A stretch of DNA of 64,000 bases from Bacteroidota bacterium (GTDB taxonomy: Bacteria > Bacteroidota > Bacteroidia > Bacteroidales > FEN-979): contig JAPLDH010000033.1 of the NCBI GenBank assembly GCA_026391355.1, positions 1-64,000 of the forward strand, read 5' to 3'. Positions 35,189 through 43,995 of this stretch are shown piece by piece (the stretch's first letter is position 1; the number at the start of each line of letters is the position of its first letter). The position numbers were made by a program, and so were the translations under genes. A model generated the notes under the pieces. The model made no database searches. It was given only the letters and a program-made list of their open reading frames with translations, and was not told the origin of the DNA.

Positions 35189-36238
35189 ATGGGAATGATT
35201 AAATTACCGGAAAATGCAAAAAGCTTTTTCAGAAATAACTATGAAGAAATTTTCAATACAGGGAATTTAGCGGAAAGCATCTGGAATGAAAAACTTGTTG
35301 AGTTTGGAAAGGTTTTTTGTAACGCTGGATGTGCAGTTCCAACGTCTTCAAATGGAAGTGGGTTAGTAGCTTTGATGACCATATACAGACACTATTATGG
35401 AAGAGACAAGGTGATATTGCAATCAAATACAATGTATGGTGTCAAAACCATGGTTTTATCAGCAGGTTGTAAACTGGCAGGTTTTGCTAAATGTAATATT
35501 GAGAGTTTAATGCCAAATCTTCAACAAATACAAGATGCTGTCAATGCAAGTAAACAAGCCCCTGAAAACCTGATCCTTCTACTTAGCCATATTGGAGGAA
35601 TTATTAACCCTGAAATTGAGAAAATTGCTACTTTTTGTCAGGCACACAATATTTTGTTATTAGAAGATTGTGCTCACAGTTTTGGGGCTACTTTGAATGG
35701 GAAACACTCGGGTACATTTGGCGATTCAGGTGTTTTCTCCTTTTATGCTACAAAAGCAATACCGGCCGGAGAAGGCGGACTGGTTATTACCAACAACCAC
35801 AAAATCGGAGATTTGGTGAAAAGATATGTAATGTATGATCGGTTTGCACAAGAAATGAACATTGGTGTCAACATCAGACCATCAGAATTACAAGCGCTTT
35901 GCATTTATTCGGTGCTACTTTGTACTGAAGAAATAATTGAAAACAAGCGACAGATTGCAACTCAGTATATTCATGCATGTGAAGAATTACAAATTCCGTA
36001 TATCAAACAAGTGACAAATAATTATTCCGGAAATTATTATAAGTTTATTGTATTCTCTCAGAATAAACCCATCGGGGAATTACTGCCCAAACTGAAAACC
36101 ACTACTTCAAAAGTCTATGATTATGCACTGGGCGATTCCAGTGAAATCATTTTACATCATGCCTGTTTACCTATCTGGTATAATCAGGAACAGGAAATCA
36201 CGTCAAAAGTGATCAAAGAATTATATGAGTCAGTCTGA
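35189..36238 (+). CDS. DegT/DnrJ/EryC1/StrS sugar aminotransferase
   Basis: This is a PLP-dependent nucleotide-sugar aminotransferase of 349 residues. LLLEDCAHSFGATLNGKHSG is the cofactor-binding Asp/His block, GDSGVFSF precedes YATKAIPAGEGG with the Schiff-base lysine, and NIRPSELQA follows. It adds an amino group to a keto-sugar. It is shorter than most family members (370-400). It has a strong Shine-Dalgarno sequence and sits after the FAD oxidoreductase in the AT-rich block. Confidence 0.88.
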   Translation: MGMIKLPENAKSFFRNNYEEIFNTGNLAESIWNEKLVEFGKVFCNAGCAVPTSSNGSGLVALMTIYRHYYGRDKVILQSNTMYGVKTMVLSAGCKLAGFAKCNIESLMPNLQQIQDAVNASKQAPENLILLLSHIGGIINPEIEKIATFCQAHNILLLEDCAHSFGATLNGKHSGTFGDSGVFSFYATKAIPAGEGGLVITNNHKIGDLVKRYVMYDRFAQEMNIGVNIRPSELQALCIYSVLLCTEEIIENKRQIATQYIHACEELQIPYIKQVTNNYSGNYYKFIVFSQNKPIGELLPKLKTTTSKVYDYALGDSSEIILHHACLPIWYNQEQEITSKVIKELYESV

Positions 36239-36239
36239 C

Positions 36240-37364
36240 ATGTTAAAGATTGTATTTTTACATGGAGCAAATGATCCGTACAGTTCAGAAAGAATACGGT
36301 ATTTCGTATCTAAGAACCATAAAGTTTATTCAATCACCTTCCCGGAAAGTGATTATAAACTTTCAACTGTGACGTCGGACATTTTCAGGTTAAGAAAAAA
36401 ATGTATTGATAAAATCCCTTTGATTAAAAGAGTTTCGCATTATAACGAGATCAATACAATCTTAAGAAAAATTAACCCTGATATTTTACATGTGGTTAAT
36501 GCATTGAATCTTTTTTATACAAATACCAAATACAGTAAAATAAAAATTATCGAAAATGAAGGATCTGATGTAATTTTTATCCCAAGAAAATATAAATTTC
36601 TGATCCCCTATTATAAATACTATTACAGCAAAGTCGACGGTGTTCTGCAAGATTCCAGATTGGCTTATAATTATGCAATAAAGTATGGTGCTCCTGTAAA
36701 TACGGAGTTAAATAAAATTATTGAGATTGGAATTGATTTTACCGTTTTCAATAAAGAGATACCACCGGGCACAGTCAGGGAAAAATATAACTTAGGGAAC
36801 CGGCCAATAATATTTCATAGCAGGGGGATTAACAGCCTTTATAATATTGATATCATTTTACAAAGCGTTTTACAAGTCAGAAAAAGATTTCAGGATTGTA
36901 TTTACATCTTGACGACAACTAAAGAGCAATTGACTGGTAAACAGCAGAGGTTTATTGATGATTCTCCCATTGGGAATAATATTCTATTCGCCGGCTATCA
37001 GGATAGAATCAAGGATTTAAAACATTTTTATCGTGATGCTGATGTTCATATTTCAGTTCCATCGAGCGATTCTTCTCCTTTCTCTGTTTATGAAAGTATG
37101 GCTTGTCTTACTCCCAATATCGTAACGGATTTACCCTGGGTTTACTCCAGGTTCCTTCCAAATAAACATGTAATTACTTGTACTGTGAGGGATTCAATAT
37201 CTTTGGCAACCTCAATTATTGATGTTATTACGGGTAATCACAATCTTGATTTAGAAGATGCATATAAAATAGTGAGTGAACAGATAAATCTTCAGAAAGA
37301 AAATGAGAAGCTTGAACATTTTTACAGGAACTTATTGAAAATCAAATCTGATTCTATATCTTAA
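36240..37364 (+). CDS. Glycosyltransferase, GT4-like
   Basis: This is a GT-B glycosyltransferase: INPDILHVVNALNLF, FHSRGINSLYNIDII and SSDSSPFSVYESMACLTPNI (donor-binding block with the conserved glutamate). The ATG at 36240 is one base after the previous stop; an ATG at 36225 would add five residues. AT-rich, like the genes before it. Confidence 0.82.
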   Translation: MLKIVFLHGANDPYSSERIRYFVSKNHKVYSITFPESDYKLSTVTSDIFRLRKKCIDKIPLIKRVSHYNEINTILRKINPDILHVVNALNLFYTNTKYSKIKIIENEGSDVIFIPRKYKFLIPYYKYYYSKVDGVLQDSRLAYNYAIKYGAPVNTELNKIIEIGIDFTVFNKEIPPGTVREKYNLGNRPIIFHSRGINSLYNIDIILQSVLQVRKRFQDCIYILTTTKEQLTGKQQRFIDDSPIGNNILFAGYQDRIKDLKHFYRDADVHISVPSSDSSPFSVYESMACLTPNIVTDLPWVYSRFLPNKHVITCTVRDSISLATSIIDVITGNHNLDLEDAYKIVSEQINLQKENEKLEHFYRNLLKIKSDSIS

Positions 37365-37389
37365 GAAATAATACGTTGATAATTATGCG

Positions 37390-38550
37390 ATGCAAGTAGA
37401 AAATAAACAAGTTTGTGCCTTGGGTGTTTGGGATTCAACAATTCCCGGGATTGTCTTTGATGAGTATGGAATTTCCAATTATGCCCGGATCCAGCAGAAT
37501 TTAATGTCGGATTTTCCAAGAGGTGACAAAGGAAAGAAAGATTGGTCAGTCCTCGTAACAAAGGTCAAAGAAGCCGGAAAAAACAGGAGATATGATTGCA
37601 TAATAGGTGTAAGTGGTGGCACTGACAGTTCCTATTTATTACATATTGCTCATGAATATGGTCTCCGCCCCCTTGCCGTAAATCTTGATAATGGATGGAA
37701 CTCAGATATTGCAGTTAAAAACATTAAAAAAGTTACTGCTGCCCTGAACATTGATCTGGAAACCTATGTGATCGATTATGAAGAAATAAAGGATATTCTT
37801 AAAGCATATATGCGGGCAGGGCTTCCCTGGATCGATAATCCTACCGACCAGGCCATTCACTCCATCCTTTATCGTAAAGCCATTGAAGAAAAGATCGGGT
37901 TTATCCTGATCGGTACTGATTTCCGTTCAGAAGGGAAACAACCCTCTGAATGGACATACGGAGATTCCAAACAACTGAAATATATTGTCAAGCGGTTTGG
38001 TACAACCAGGATTAAAACTTACCCGGTTGTTTCATTTCCGAAAATGGCATATTACAATTACTTACGAAAGATTAAGGTAATCCTTCCTTTTAATTATATA
38101 AACTATAAGAAAAACGAAGCACAGGAATTCTTAAAGAAACAATATGGATGGGAGTATTACGGGGAACACCATCATGAAAATATATTCACAAAATGGGCCA
38201 TAGGTCACTGGATGTACACTAAATTTGGAATGGATAAAAGGATCATTACCTATTCATCACAGATTTTAAGCGGTGAAATGACCAGGGAAGATGTGTTAAC
38301 AAAGATCAGTATTCCTCCGTATGACATTGCCGGTGCTGAAAGAGACACTCTATACATCATTAAGAAACTGGGGTTTCGCCAGGAAGAATTTGACACCATC
38401 TGGAAGGATACCAATAAAACCATCTTTGATTATCCTTCTTACTATCAGACCATTGTAAAATACAGCCGGTTCCTGTCGCCCCTGATTAAATACATTTTTA
38501 AAAATAAACCCAAATTTTTTTATGAATTGGAGGGTAAGGCAAAACATTAA
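37390..38550 (+). CDS. N-acetyl-sugar amidotransferase, WbpG/PseA-like, degenerate zinc site
   Basis: This is an ATP-pyrophosphatase of the WbpG/PseA family, which converts an N-acetyl to an acetamidino group using ammonia, with HisH2/HisF2 as ammonia source. The PP-loop is SGGTDS at 75-80, and HHHEN plus DNGWNSDI are conserved. The N-terminal zinc ribbon is broken: where the next gene's protein has CSRC and CKYC, this one has CALG and SNYA, keeping only one of four cysteines. It lies 26 bases upstream of its intact paralogue. It may have altered specificity or act as a heteromer subunit. Confidence 0.85.
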   Translation: MQVENKQVCALGVWDSTIPGIVFDEYGISNYARIQQNLMSDFPRGDKGKKDWSVLVTKVKEAGKNRRYDCIIGVSGGTDSSYLLHIAHEYGLRPLAVNLDNGWNSDIAVKNIKKVTAALNIDLETYVIDYEEIKDILKAYMRAGLPWIDNPTDQAIHSILYRKAIEEKIGFILIGTDFRSEGKQPSEWTYGDSKQLKYIVKRFGTTRIKTYPVVSFPKMAYYNYLRKIKVILPFNYINYKKNEAQEFLKKQYGWEYYGEHHHENIFTKWAIGHWMYTKFGMDKRIITYSSQILSGEMTREDVLTKISIPPYDIAGAERDTLYIIKKLGFRQEEFDTIWKDTNKTIFDYPSYYQTIVKYSRFLSPLIKYIFKNKPKFFYELEGKAKH

Positions 38551-38576
38551 TTCGATTATCACAGTAAATCCATAAT

Positions 38577-39713
38577 ATGAAGGAAATTACACTCTGTTCC
38601 CGATGTATTCTTGATACTACGGTCGACGATATCTGGTTCGATGACCATATGGTCTGTAAGTATTGCCATTTCCATGATGAAATGGAAAAGCAGCATCCCT
38701 TAGGAGATAAGGCCGAAAAAATATTAAATGAACTGGTTGCAAAAATCAAGAGGAGTGGGAAAAATAAAAAGTATGATTGTGTGGTCGGGGTAAGTGGTGG
38801 CCGCGACAGTACGTTTACGCTATACACCGCAGTGAAACTCGGTTTACGCCCTCTTGCCGTTCATTTTGATAATGGATGGAATTCGGATATTTCCGTAAGA
38901 AACATCAAGAATGCCTGTGAAAAACTAAATGTTGATCTGTTTACAATTGTTGCAGATTGGGAAGAATTTAAAGACCTTCAGATCTCATTTCTGAAAGCAT
39001 CAACTCCCGATGCAGATGTTCCGGCAGATTATGCGATCTACTCGGTGTTATATTCTGTGGCAAGTAAGGAAAAGATAAAGTATATCTTTAACGGCCACAG
39101 TTTCAGAACGGAAGGAACCTCCCCCATCAGTTGGACTTACATGGATCCTGTCTATGTCCGTGACGTTCATCATAAATTTGGAAAGATCAAGAAATTCACA
39201 AGTTTTCCACATATGACCCTGTTCAAACTACTTTACTATATTTTTATTAAAAACATCAAAGAAAAACGGATACTCGAATATATTGATTATAAGAAAACAG
39301 AGGTCGATTCCTTCCTCACGAAAGAATTGAATTGGACATATTATGGCGGACACCATCATGAGAATTATTACACACGTTTCTTTCAATCCTACTATCTGCC
39401 AAAAAAATTCAATATTGATAAACGCAAGACAGAATTGTCAGCGCTGATCCGTTCCGGCCAGATTACAAGAGAGGCCGCCTTGAAAGAGATCGCAACCGAA
39501 CCCTATTCATACGAGGAAAAGAACGTCGAATATGTGATCAATAAACTGGGTTTGTCAAGGAACGAATTCGATCAGATCATGAATGCAAAACTTCAAACCC
39601 ATAAAGATTACAGGACTTTACTCTCTCTGATAAAGTTTTTAAAAGGTCCGATCCGGCTCTTCACGAGATTACACCTGTTACCTCATATTCTTTACCTGAA
39701 ATATGCCAGCTAA
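38577..39713 (+). CDS. N-acetyl-sugar amidotransferase, WbpG/PseA-like
   Basis: This is the canonical copy of the amidotransferase. The zinc ribbon cysteines are Cys7, Cys10, Cys27 and Cys30, the PP-loop is SGGRDS (73-78), and HHHEN is conserved. In Pseudomonas O-antigen synthesis WbpG works with HisH2 and HisF2 to make acetamidino sugars. Those two genes follow here, overlapping by 11 bases and then separated by two, so the same module is inferred. Confidence 0.9.
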   Translation: MKEITLCSRCILDTTVDDIWFDDHMVCKYCHFHDEMEKQHPLGDKAEKILNELVAKIKRSGKNKKYDCVVGVSGGRDSTFTLYTAVKLGLRPLAVHFDNGWNSDISVRNIKNACEKLNVDLFTIVADWEEFKDLQISFLKASTPDADVPADYAIYSVLYSVASKEKIKYIFNGHSFRTEGTSPISWTYMDPVYVRDVHHKFGKIKKFTSFPHMTLFKLLYYIFIKNIKEKRILEYIDYKKTEVDSFLTKELNWTYYGGHHHENYYTRFFQSYYLPKKFNIDKRKTELSALIRSGQITREAALKEIATEPYSYEEKNVEYVINKLGLSRNEFDQIMNAKLQTHKDYRTLLSLIKFLKGPIRLFTRLHLLPHILYLKYAS

Positions 39714-40323
39714 GATTGTTATTATCGATTATGGTATGGGTAACCTCCGGTCTATTCATAAGAAATTTCAACGGATCGGATATTCTGCTGTGGTTTCCGG
39801 AGATATTAACATTATCCGGCAAGCTGATAAATTAATCCTTCCGGGTGTCGGACATTTTGCAAATGCGATGAAAAATCTGAGGGAATTAAACCTTCTGGAG
39901 TTATTAAATGAAATGTCCCTTGTAAAACAGCTCCCGATACTTGGAATATGCCTTGGTATGCAACTTTTAGGAAAACATAGCGAAGAAGGTTTTGTCGATG
40001 GATTGGGTTGGCTGGACGCTGAAGTAAAACGTTTTCATGTTTCTGACACCTTGAAATTCAAGATTCCTCATATGGGATGGAATACAACCGATATTAAAAA
40101 AAGTTCCCCGTTACTTTCCAACATTCCGGTCAACAGTTTATTCTATTTCGTTCACAGCTATCATATGAATTGTAATTCGCAGGAGGATATACTTGCCACT
40201 ACTTGCTATGACTATGAATTTGTATCAGCCGTTCAGAAAAATAACATTTTCGGAACGCAATTTCACCCGGAAAAAAGTTTTGATTATGGGGAAACGATTT
40301 TAAAAAATTTTGCTGACTTATAA
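39703..40323 (+). CDS. hisH: HisH2-type glutamine amidotransferase
   Basis: This class I glutaminase releases ammonia from glutamine. GICLGMQLLG contains the nucleophile Cys83, and FHPEKS gives His188 and Glu190 of the triad. It resembles imidazole-glycerol-phosphate synthase HisH, but its setting beside WbpG-like genes, with no other his genes, indicates the sugar-amidination version. Confidence 0.9.
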   Translation: MPAKIVIIDYGMGNLRSIHKKFQRIGYSAVVSGDINIIRQADKLILPGVGHFANAMKNLRELNLLELLNEMSLVKQLPILGICLGMQLLGKHSEEGFVDGLGWLDAEVKRFHVSDTLKFKIPHMGWNTTDIKKSSPLLSNIPVNSLFYFVHSYHMNCNSQEDILATTCYDYEFVSAVQKNNIFGTQFHPEKSFDYGETILKNFADL

Positions 40324-40325
40324 CG

Positions 40326-41087
40326 ATGTTCAGACCACGTATCATACCCGTTCTGCTTCTCAGGCAACTTGGCCTTGTTAAATCTGTCAGGTTCAAAGAC
40401 TACCGTTATATCGGCGATCCGATAAATGCGGTGAAAATTTTTAACGATCTGAAAGCAGATGAATTGGTATTTCTTGACATTACAGCAACTGCTGAAAAGC
40501 GTTTGATCTCGCTCGATTTCGTCAGGAACGTGGGGGACGAAGCAAATATGCCTTTCGCCGTTGGAGGCGGCATCAGATCCATCAAGGACATCAAGAAAAT
40601 CCTGAATGCTGGTGCGGAAAAAGTTGTGATCAACTCTTACTCTTATGAGGATCCGGAGTTTATCCATGAAGCGTCCGATATTTTCGGGTCTTCTACGATT
40701 ATCGTATGTATCGATGTTAAAAAACAACTGTTTGGAGGCTACCAGGTTTATACAAAAGGTGGAACAAAAGCAACAGGTAAAGCAGCAGTTGACTATGCGA
40801 TGGAAATGCAACGCCTGGGGGCCGGAGAAATTATCGTTCAATCAATTGATAAAGATGGGATTATGGAAGGATATGACATCGATTTAATCAGAAAAATATC
40901 TGAAAAAGTTACCATTCCTGTGGTTGCGCTTGGGGGAGCAGGTTTGTATCCTCACTTCTCAGAAGCTGTCAGATCAGGATTGGCCAGCGCTGTTGCCGCC
41001 GGAAGCATGTTTGTTTACCATGGCCCCCGTAGGGCTGTCTTAATTAATTTTCCAACACAGGATGAAATAAAAAAAATCTTTTCATGA
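40326..41087 (+). CDS. hisF: HisF2-type cyclase-like subunit
   Basis: This is a TIM barrel resembling HisF. In true HisF the first catalytic Asp sits in IPCLDV; here the stretch reads IPVLLL, with Leu11 in its place, while the second Asp (CIDVK) is kept. Loss of that residue argues against histidine synthesis. It is presumably the ammonia-channelling partner of the HisH2 protein for the WbpG-like enzymes. Confidence 0.88.
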   Translation: MFRPRIIPVLLLRQLGLVKSVRFKDYRYIGDPINAVKIFNDLKADELVFLDITATAEKRLISLDFVRNVGDEANMPFAVGGGIRSIKDIKKILNAGAEKVVINSYSYEDPEFIHEASDIFGSSTIIVCIDVKKQLFGGYQVYTKGGTKATGKAAVDYAMEMQRLGAGEIIVQSIDKDGIMEGYDIDLIRKISEKVTIPVVALGGAGLYPHFSEAVRSGLASAVAAGSMFVYHGPRRAVLINFPTQDEIKKIFS

Positions 41088-42154
41088 GAATCTTTATTGA
41101 CATAGGACATCCTGCTCATGTCCATTACTTTAAAAACCTGATCAGGATAATGGAAAAAAATGGACACACTTTCTTTATTATGTCAAGAGATAAAGAAGTT
41201 GCGTTCAAATTACTTGATAGTACAGGTCATGATTATAAATCACGAGGAACCGGGGGGAATGGATACCTGAGCAAGTTCTTTTATCTAATGAAAGCAGAAA
41301 AGATCATTTATAAACATGCAAAAGTTTTTAAACCAGATGTGTTTTTAAGTTTTAGCTCTCCTTATGCAGCACATGTTTCAAAACTTTTAGGCAAACCACA
41401 TATTACCATTGATGATACCGAGCATGCAAGACTGGATCATATCTTATATCCCCCCTTCACCGATACAATCCTGAACCCTGCATCCTACTTTGCCAATATG
41501 GGGAAGAAACAAATACGATTTAATGGTTTTATGGAGTTATGCTACCTGCATCCCAAATATTTCCAGCCAGATCCGGAGATTTTAACGGAACTTGGAATAA
41601 ATTCAGGTGAAAAATATATCTTTCTGAGGTTCATTTCCTGGACGGCTACCCATGATATTGGACAGGGAGGCATGAACGTCGCTTTCCAAATGGATTTGGT
41701 TGAAAAAATGCACAACAAATACAAGATCTTTATCTCATCAGAAGGAGATCTGCCGGAATTATTATTACCTTATAAAGTAACCGTTTCACCTGAAAAAATA
41801 CATCACGTACTTGCATTTTCCTCCTTATTTATTGGTGAGGGAGCAACCATGGCATCTGAATGCGCCATGCTTGGGATACCTGCAATTTATGTCAACTCAT
41901 TAACTGCCGGAACATTAGAAGAACAGGAAAAATATGGCCTGATATTCGGTTTTAGAAATACCCTGGGAGTGATTGAGAAAGCAAATGAATTATTAAGCCG
42001 TCCAAACCTCGCTTCTGAATTTCAGGAAAAAAGAATGAAGATGCTGAAAGACAAAATTGATGTAACTGCCTTTTTGATTTGGTTTCTGGAAAATTATCCT
42101 CAAAGTATCAGGATCATGAAAGAAAACCCTGCATTCCAGGAGAGATTTAAATAG
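41084..42154 (+). CDS. DUF354 glycosyltransferase-like protein
   Basis: This is a 356-residue protein matching DUF354, a GT-B-like family. IDIGHPAHVHYFKNL is the hallmark N-terminus, and IGEGATMASECAMLGIPAIY is the C-terminal donor-like block. It probably acts as a glycosyltransferase or lipid-linked sugar modifier for the amidinated sugar, since it overlaps hisF by four bases. Activity of the family is not well established. Confidence 0.8.
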   Translation: MRIFIDIGHPAHVHYFKNLIRIMEKNGHTFFIMSRDKEVAFKLLDSTGHDYKSRGTGGNGYLSKFFYLMKAEKIIYKHAKVFKPDVFLSFSSPYAAHVSKLLGKPHITIDDTEHARLDHILYPPFTDTILNPASYFANMGKKQIRFNGFMELCYLHPKYFQPDPEILTELGINSGEKYIFLRFISWTATHDIGQGGMNVAFQMDLVEKMHNKYKIFISSEGDLPELLLPYKVTVSPEKIHHVLAFSSLFIGEGATMASECAMLGIPAIYVNSLTAGTLEEQEKYGLIFGFRNTLGVIEKANELLSRPNLASEFQEKRMKMLKDKIDVTAFLIWFLENYPQSIRIMKENPAFQERFK

Positions 42155-42155
42155 A

Positions 42156-42935
42156 ATGGCAAGGGATTTCACTGTCAGTACCTATCGCAAAATTCTGCAA
42201 TCATTACTTGATGCAGAATATATTTTTCTGACATATGCAGATTACCAGGCTTCCTCTGCAAATATCAGATGCGTGATCCTGAGACATGATGTGGATGCTG
42301 ATCCTGAGAAATCACTAGAATTTGCAAAGATTGAGAAATCCATTAATATCAGGTCTACATTTTATTTTAAAACTTCTGGAAATTCTTTCAATGAGCAGAT
42401 TATCAAAGAAATTGCAGGATTGGGACACGAGATCGGCTATCATTATATGGATCTTTATGAATCAAATGGTAACATTTCAAACGCTATCCGGTCATTTGAA
42501 ATAAATTTGTCATTTCTCAGACAATTCTATCCTGTTCACACAATATGTATGGATGGCAGATCACTTTCAAAATGGAATAACCTCGAATTGTGGAAATCAT
42601 ATGATTATAAGCAGTTTGGTATTACAGGTGAACCTTACCTTGACATTAACTTTAACCTTGTACTTTACCTTACTGATACCGGCCGCAAATGGAATACCTC
42701 CAGGTTCAATCTTTATGATAAGGTACAGTCAGCATACAATTACAACAATAAATCCTCAAAAGAGATTATCCGGGATGTCGCCAACAATACGTTGCCTGAT
42801 CAGATCATGATTACTACTCATCCGCAAAGATGGCACGACAAAATAATACCCTGGATCAATGAATTTCTTCAGCAAATCCTGAAAAATTCCCTCAAACTTC
42901 TCATTATAAAATTCCGGAGCTGGCAGAACCGTTAA
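42156..42935 (+). CDS. Polysaccharide deacetylase-like protein
   Basis: This is a 259-residue NodB-superfamily protein. VILRHDVDADP is motif 1 (Asp-Val-Asp), GYHYMDLY lies near motif 2, and a late TTHPQRWH contributes histidines. It is shorter than secreted deacetylases and lacks a signal peptide. It starts one base after the DUF354 stop and is followed after six bases by a FemAB-like gene, the fourth such pair. Confidence 0.78.
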   Translation: MARDFTVSTYRKILQSLLDAEYIFLTYADYQASSANIRCVILRHDVDADPEKSLEFAKIEKSINIRSTFYFKTSGNSFNEQIIKEIAGLGHEIGYHYMDLYESNGNISNAIRSFEINLSFLRQFYPVHTICMDGRSLSKWNNLELWKSYDYKQFGITGEPYLDINFNLVLYLTDTGRKWNTSRFNLYDKVQSAYNYNNKSSKEIIRDVANNTLPDQIMITTHPQRWHDKIIPWINEFLQQILKNSLKLLIIKFRSWQNR

Positions 42936-42941
42936 AGGATC

Positions 42942-43979
42942 ATGAACGTAAGTTTTCCCCTTATTGACATTTCTTCTCTTGACAGGTATCGATGGTCTGA
43001 ATTTATTATGAATCAACCGGAAGGTTCTGTTTTTCAATCCCCTGAGTTTTATCACCATCTTTTAAATGTTCCCAACTATCAACCTGCCGGGATTGCCTGC
43101 ACCGATGAGAATAATAATATTGCCGGGATTCTGTTGGGCTTTATCATCAGAGAACGACAAGGGATTATTGGAAGTTTCTATGCCAGGGCCATTGTTCATG
43201 CAGGTCCCCTTATTGCATATGATCAACCCGATAAACTTACAATTTGCGATATTCTCCTGAAAGGTTTTATAGCATTGGTTAAAAAGAAATCGCTTGTAAT
43301 TCAGCTCCGCAATCATTTTAATCTGTCAGATTTCAGAGAAATCTTTAAAAAAAATGGATTTCTCTTCCAGGAACATCTTAATTTATTCATTAATATCAGG
43401 CAAACATACTTACCCCTTCAAACAATAAGTAAAAGGAAACTTCAACAGATAAGAAAAAGCCTTGCCAATGGTGCTGTAATTTCTGAAGCATCCACACCTG
43501 GTGAAGTAGATGATCTATATTCCATTCTCCATCATCTTTATAAACATCGCGTAAAAAAGCCACTTCCCGGAAAAGGGTTTTTTCGGGCATTTTTACAATC
43601 ATCTGCTGAACAAAAATTAGGGGTCATTTTACTTGTCAAATACCAGGGAAAGGTGGTAGCCGGGATGGTCTGTCCTATTACCCCCGGAAAAGTAATATAT
43701 GAATGGTATGTATGTGGGCTGGACAGGGAATATAAGTCAATCCACCCTAGTGTTTTGGTAACCTGGGCTGGAATTGAATACGCCAGAACAAATAATATTC
43801 CTATATTTGATTTCATGGGGATGGGAAACCCCGGAAAAGCCTACGGAGTAAGAGATTTTAAAATGGGTTTCGGCGGAACCATTGTTAAATATGGACGTTT
43901 TCTCCGGATTAATAACCAGGGATTGTACACTGTTGCGAAACTTGGGTTAAAAATCCTTGCTTCTTTAAAACGTGTTTAA
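42942..43979 (+). CDS. GNAT/FemAB-like acyltransferase
   Basis: This is a 345-residue double-GNAT protein with a clear FemAB-type C-terminal half: VAGMVCPITPG, then HPSVLVTWAGIEYA and FDFMGMGNPGKAYGVRDFK. FemAB-like enzymes attach amino acids or acyl groups to surface polymers; the substrate here is unknown. It overlaps slightly with an alternative start of the sugar transferase gene. Confidence 0.8.
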   Translation: MNVSFPLIDISSLDRYRWSEFIMNQPEGSVFQSPEFYHHLLNVPNYQPAGIACTDENNNIAGILLGFIIRERQGIIGSFYARAIVHAGPLIAYDQPDKLTICDILLKGFIALVKKKSLVIQLRNHFNLSDFREIFKKNGFLFQEHLNLFINIRQTYLPLQTISKRKLQQIRKSLANGAVISEASTPGEVDDLYSILHHLYKHRVKKPLPGKGFFRAFLQSSAEQKLGVILLVKYQGKVVAGMVCPITPGKVIYEWYVCGLDREYKSIHPSVLVTWAGIEYARTNNIPIFDFMGMGNPGKAYGVRDFKMGFGGTIVKYGRFLRINNQGLYTVAKLGLKILASLKRV

Positions 43980-43995
43980 TTTGAGAATAGAAATA

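Noticed and set aside
39703..41087. Histidine biosynthesis genes
   Set aside because: No other his gene is present, HisF lacks its first catalytic Asp, and the pair directly follows WbpG-like genes.
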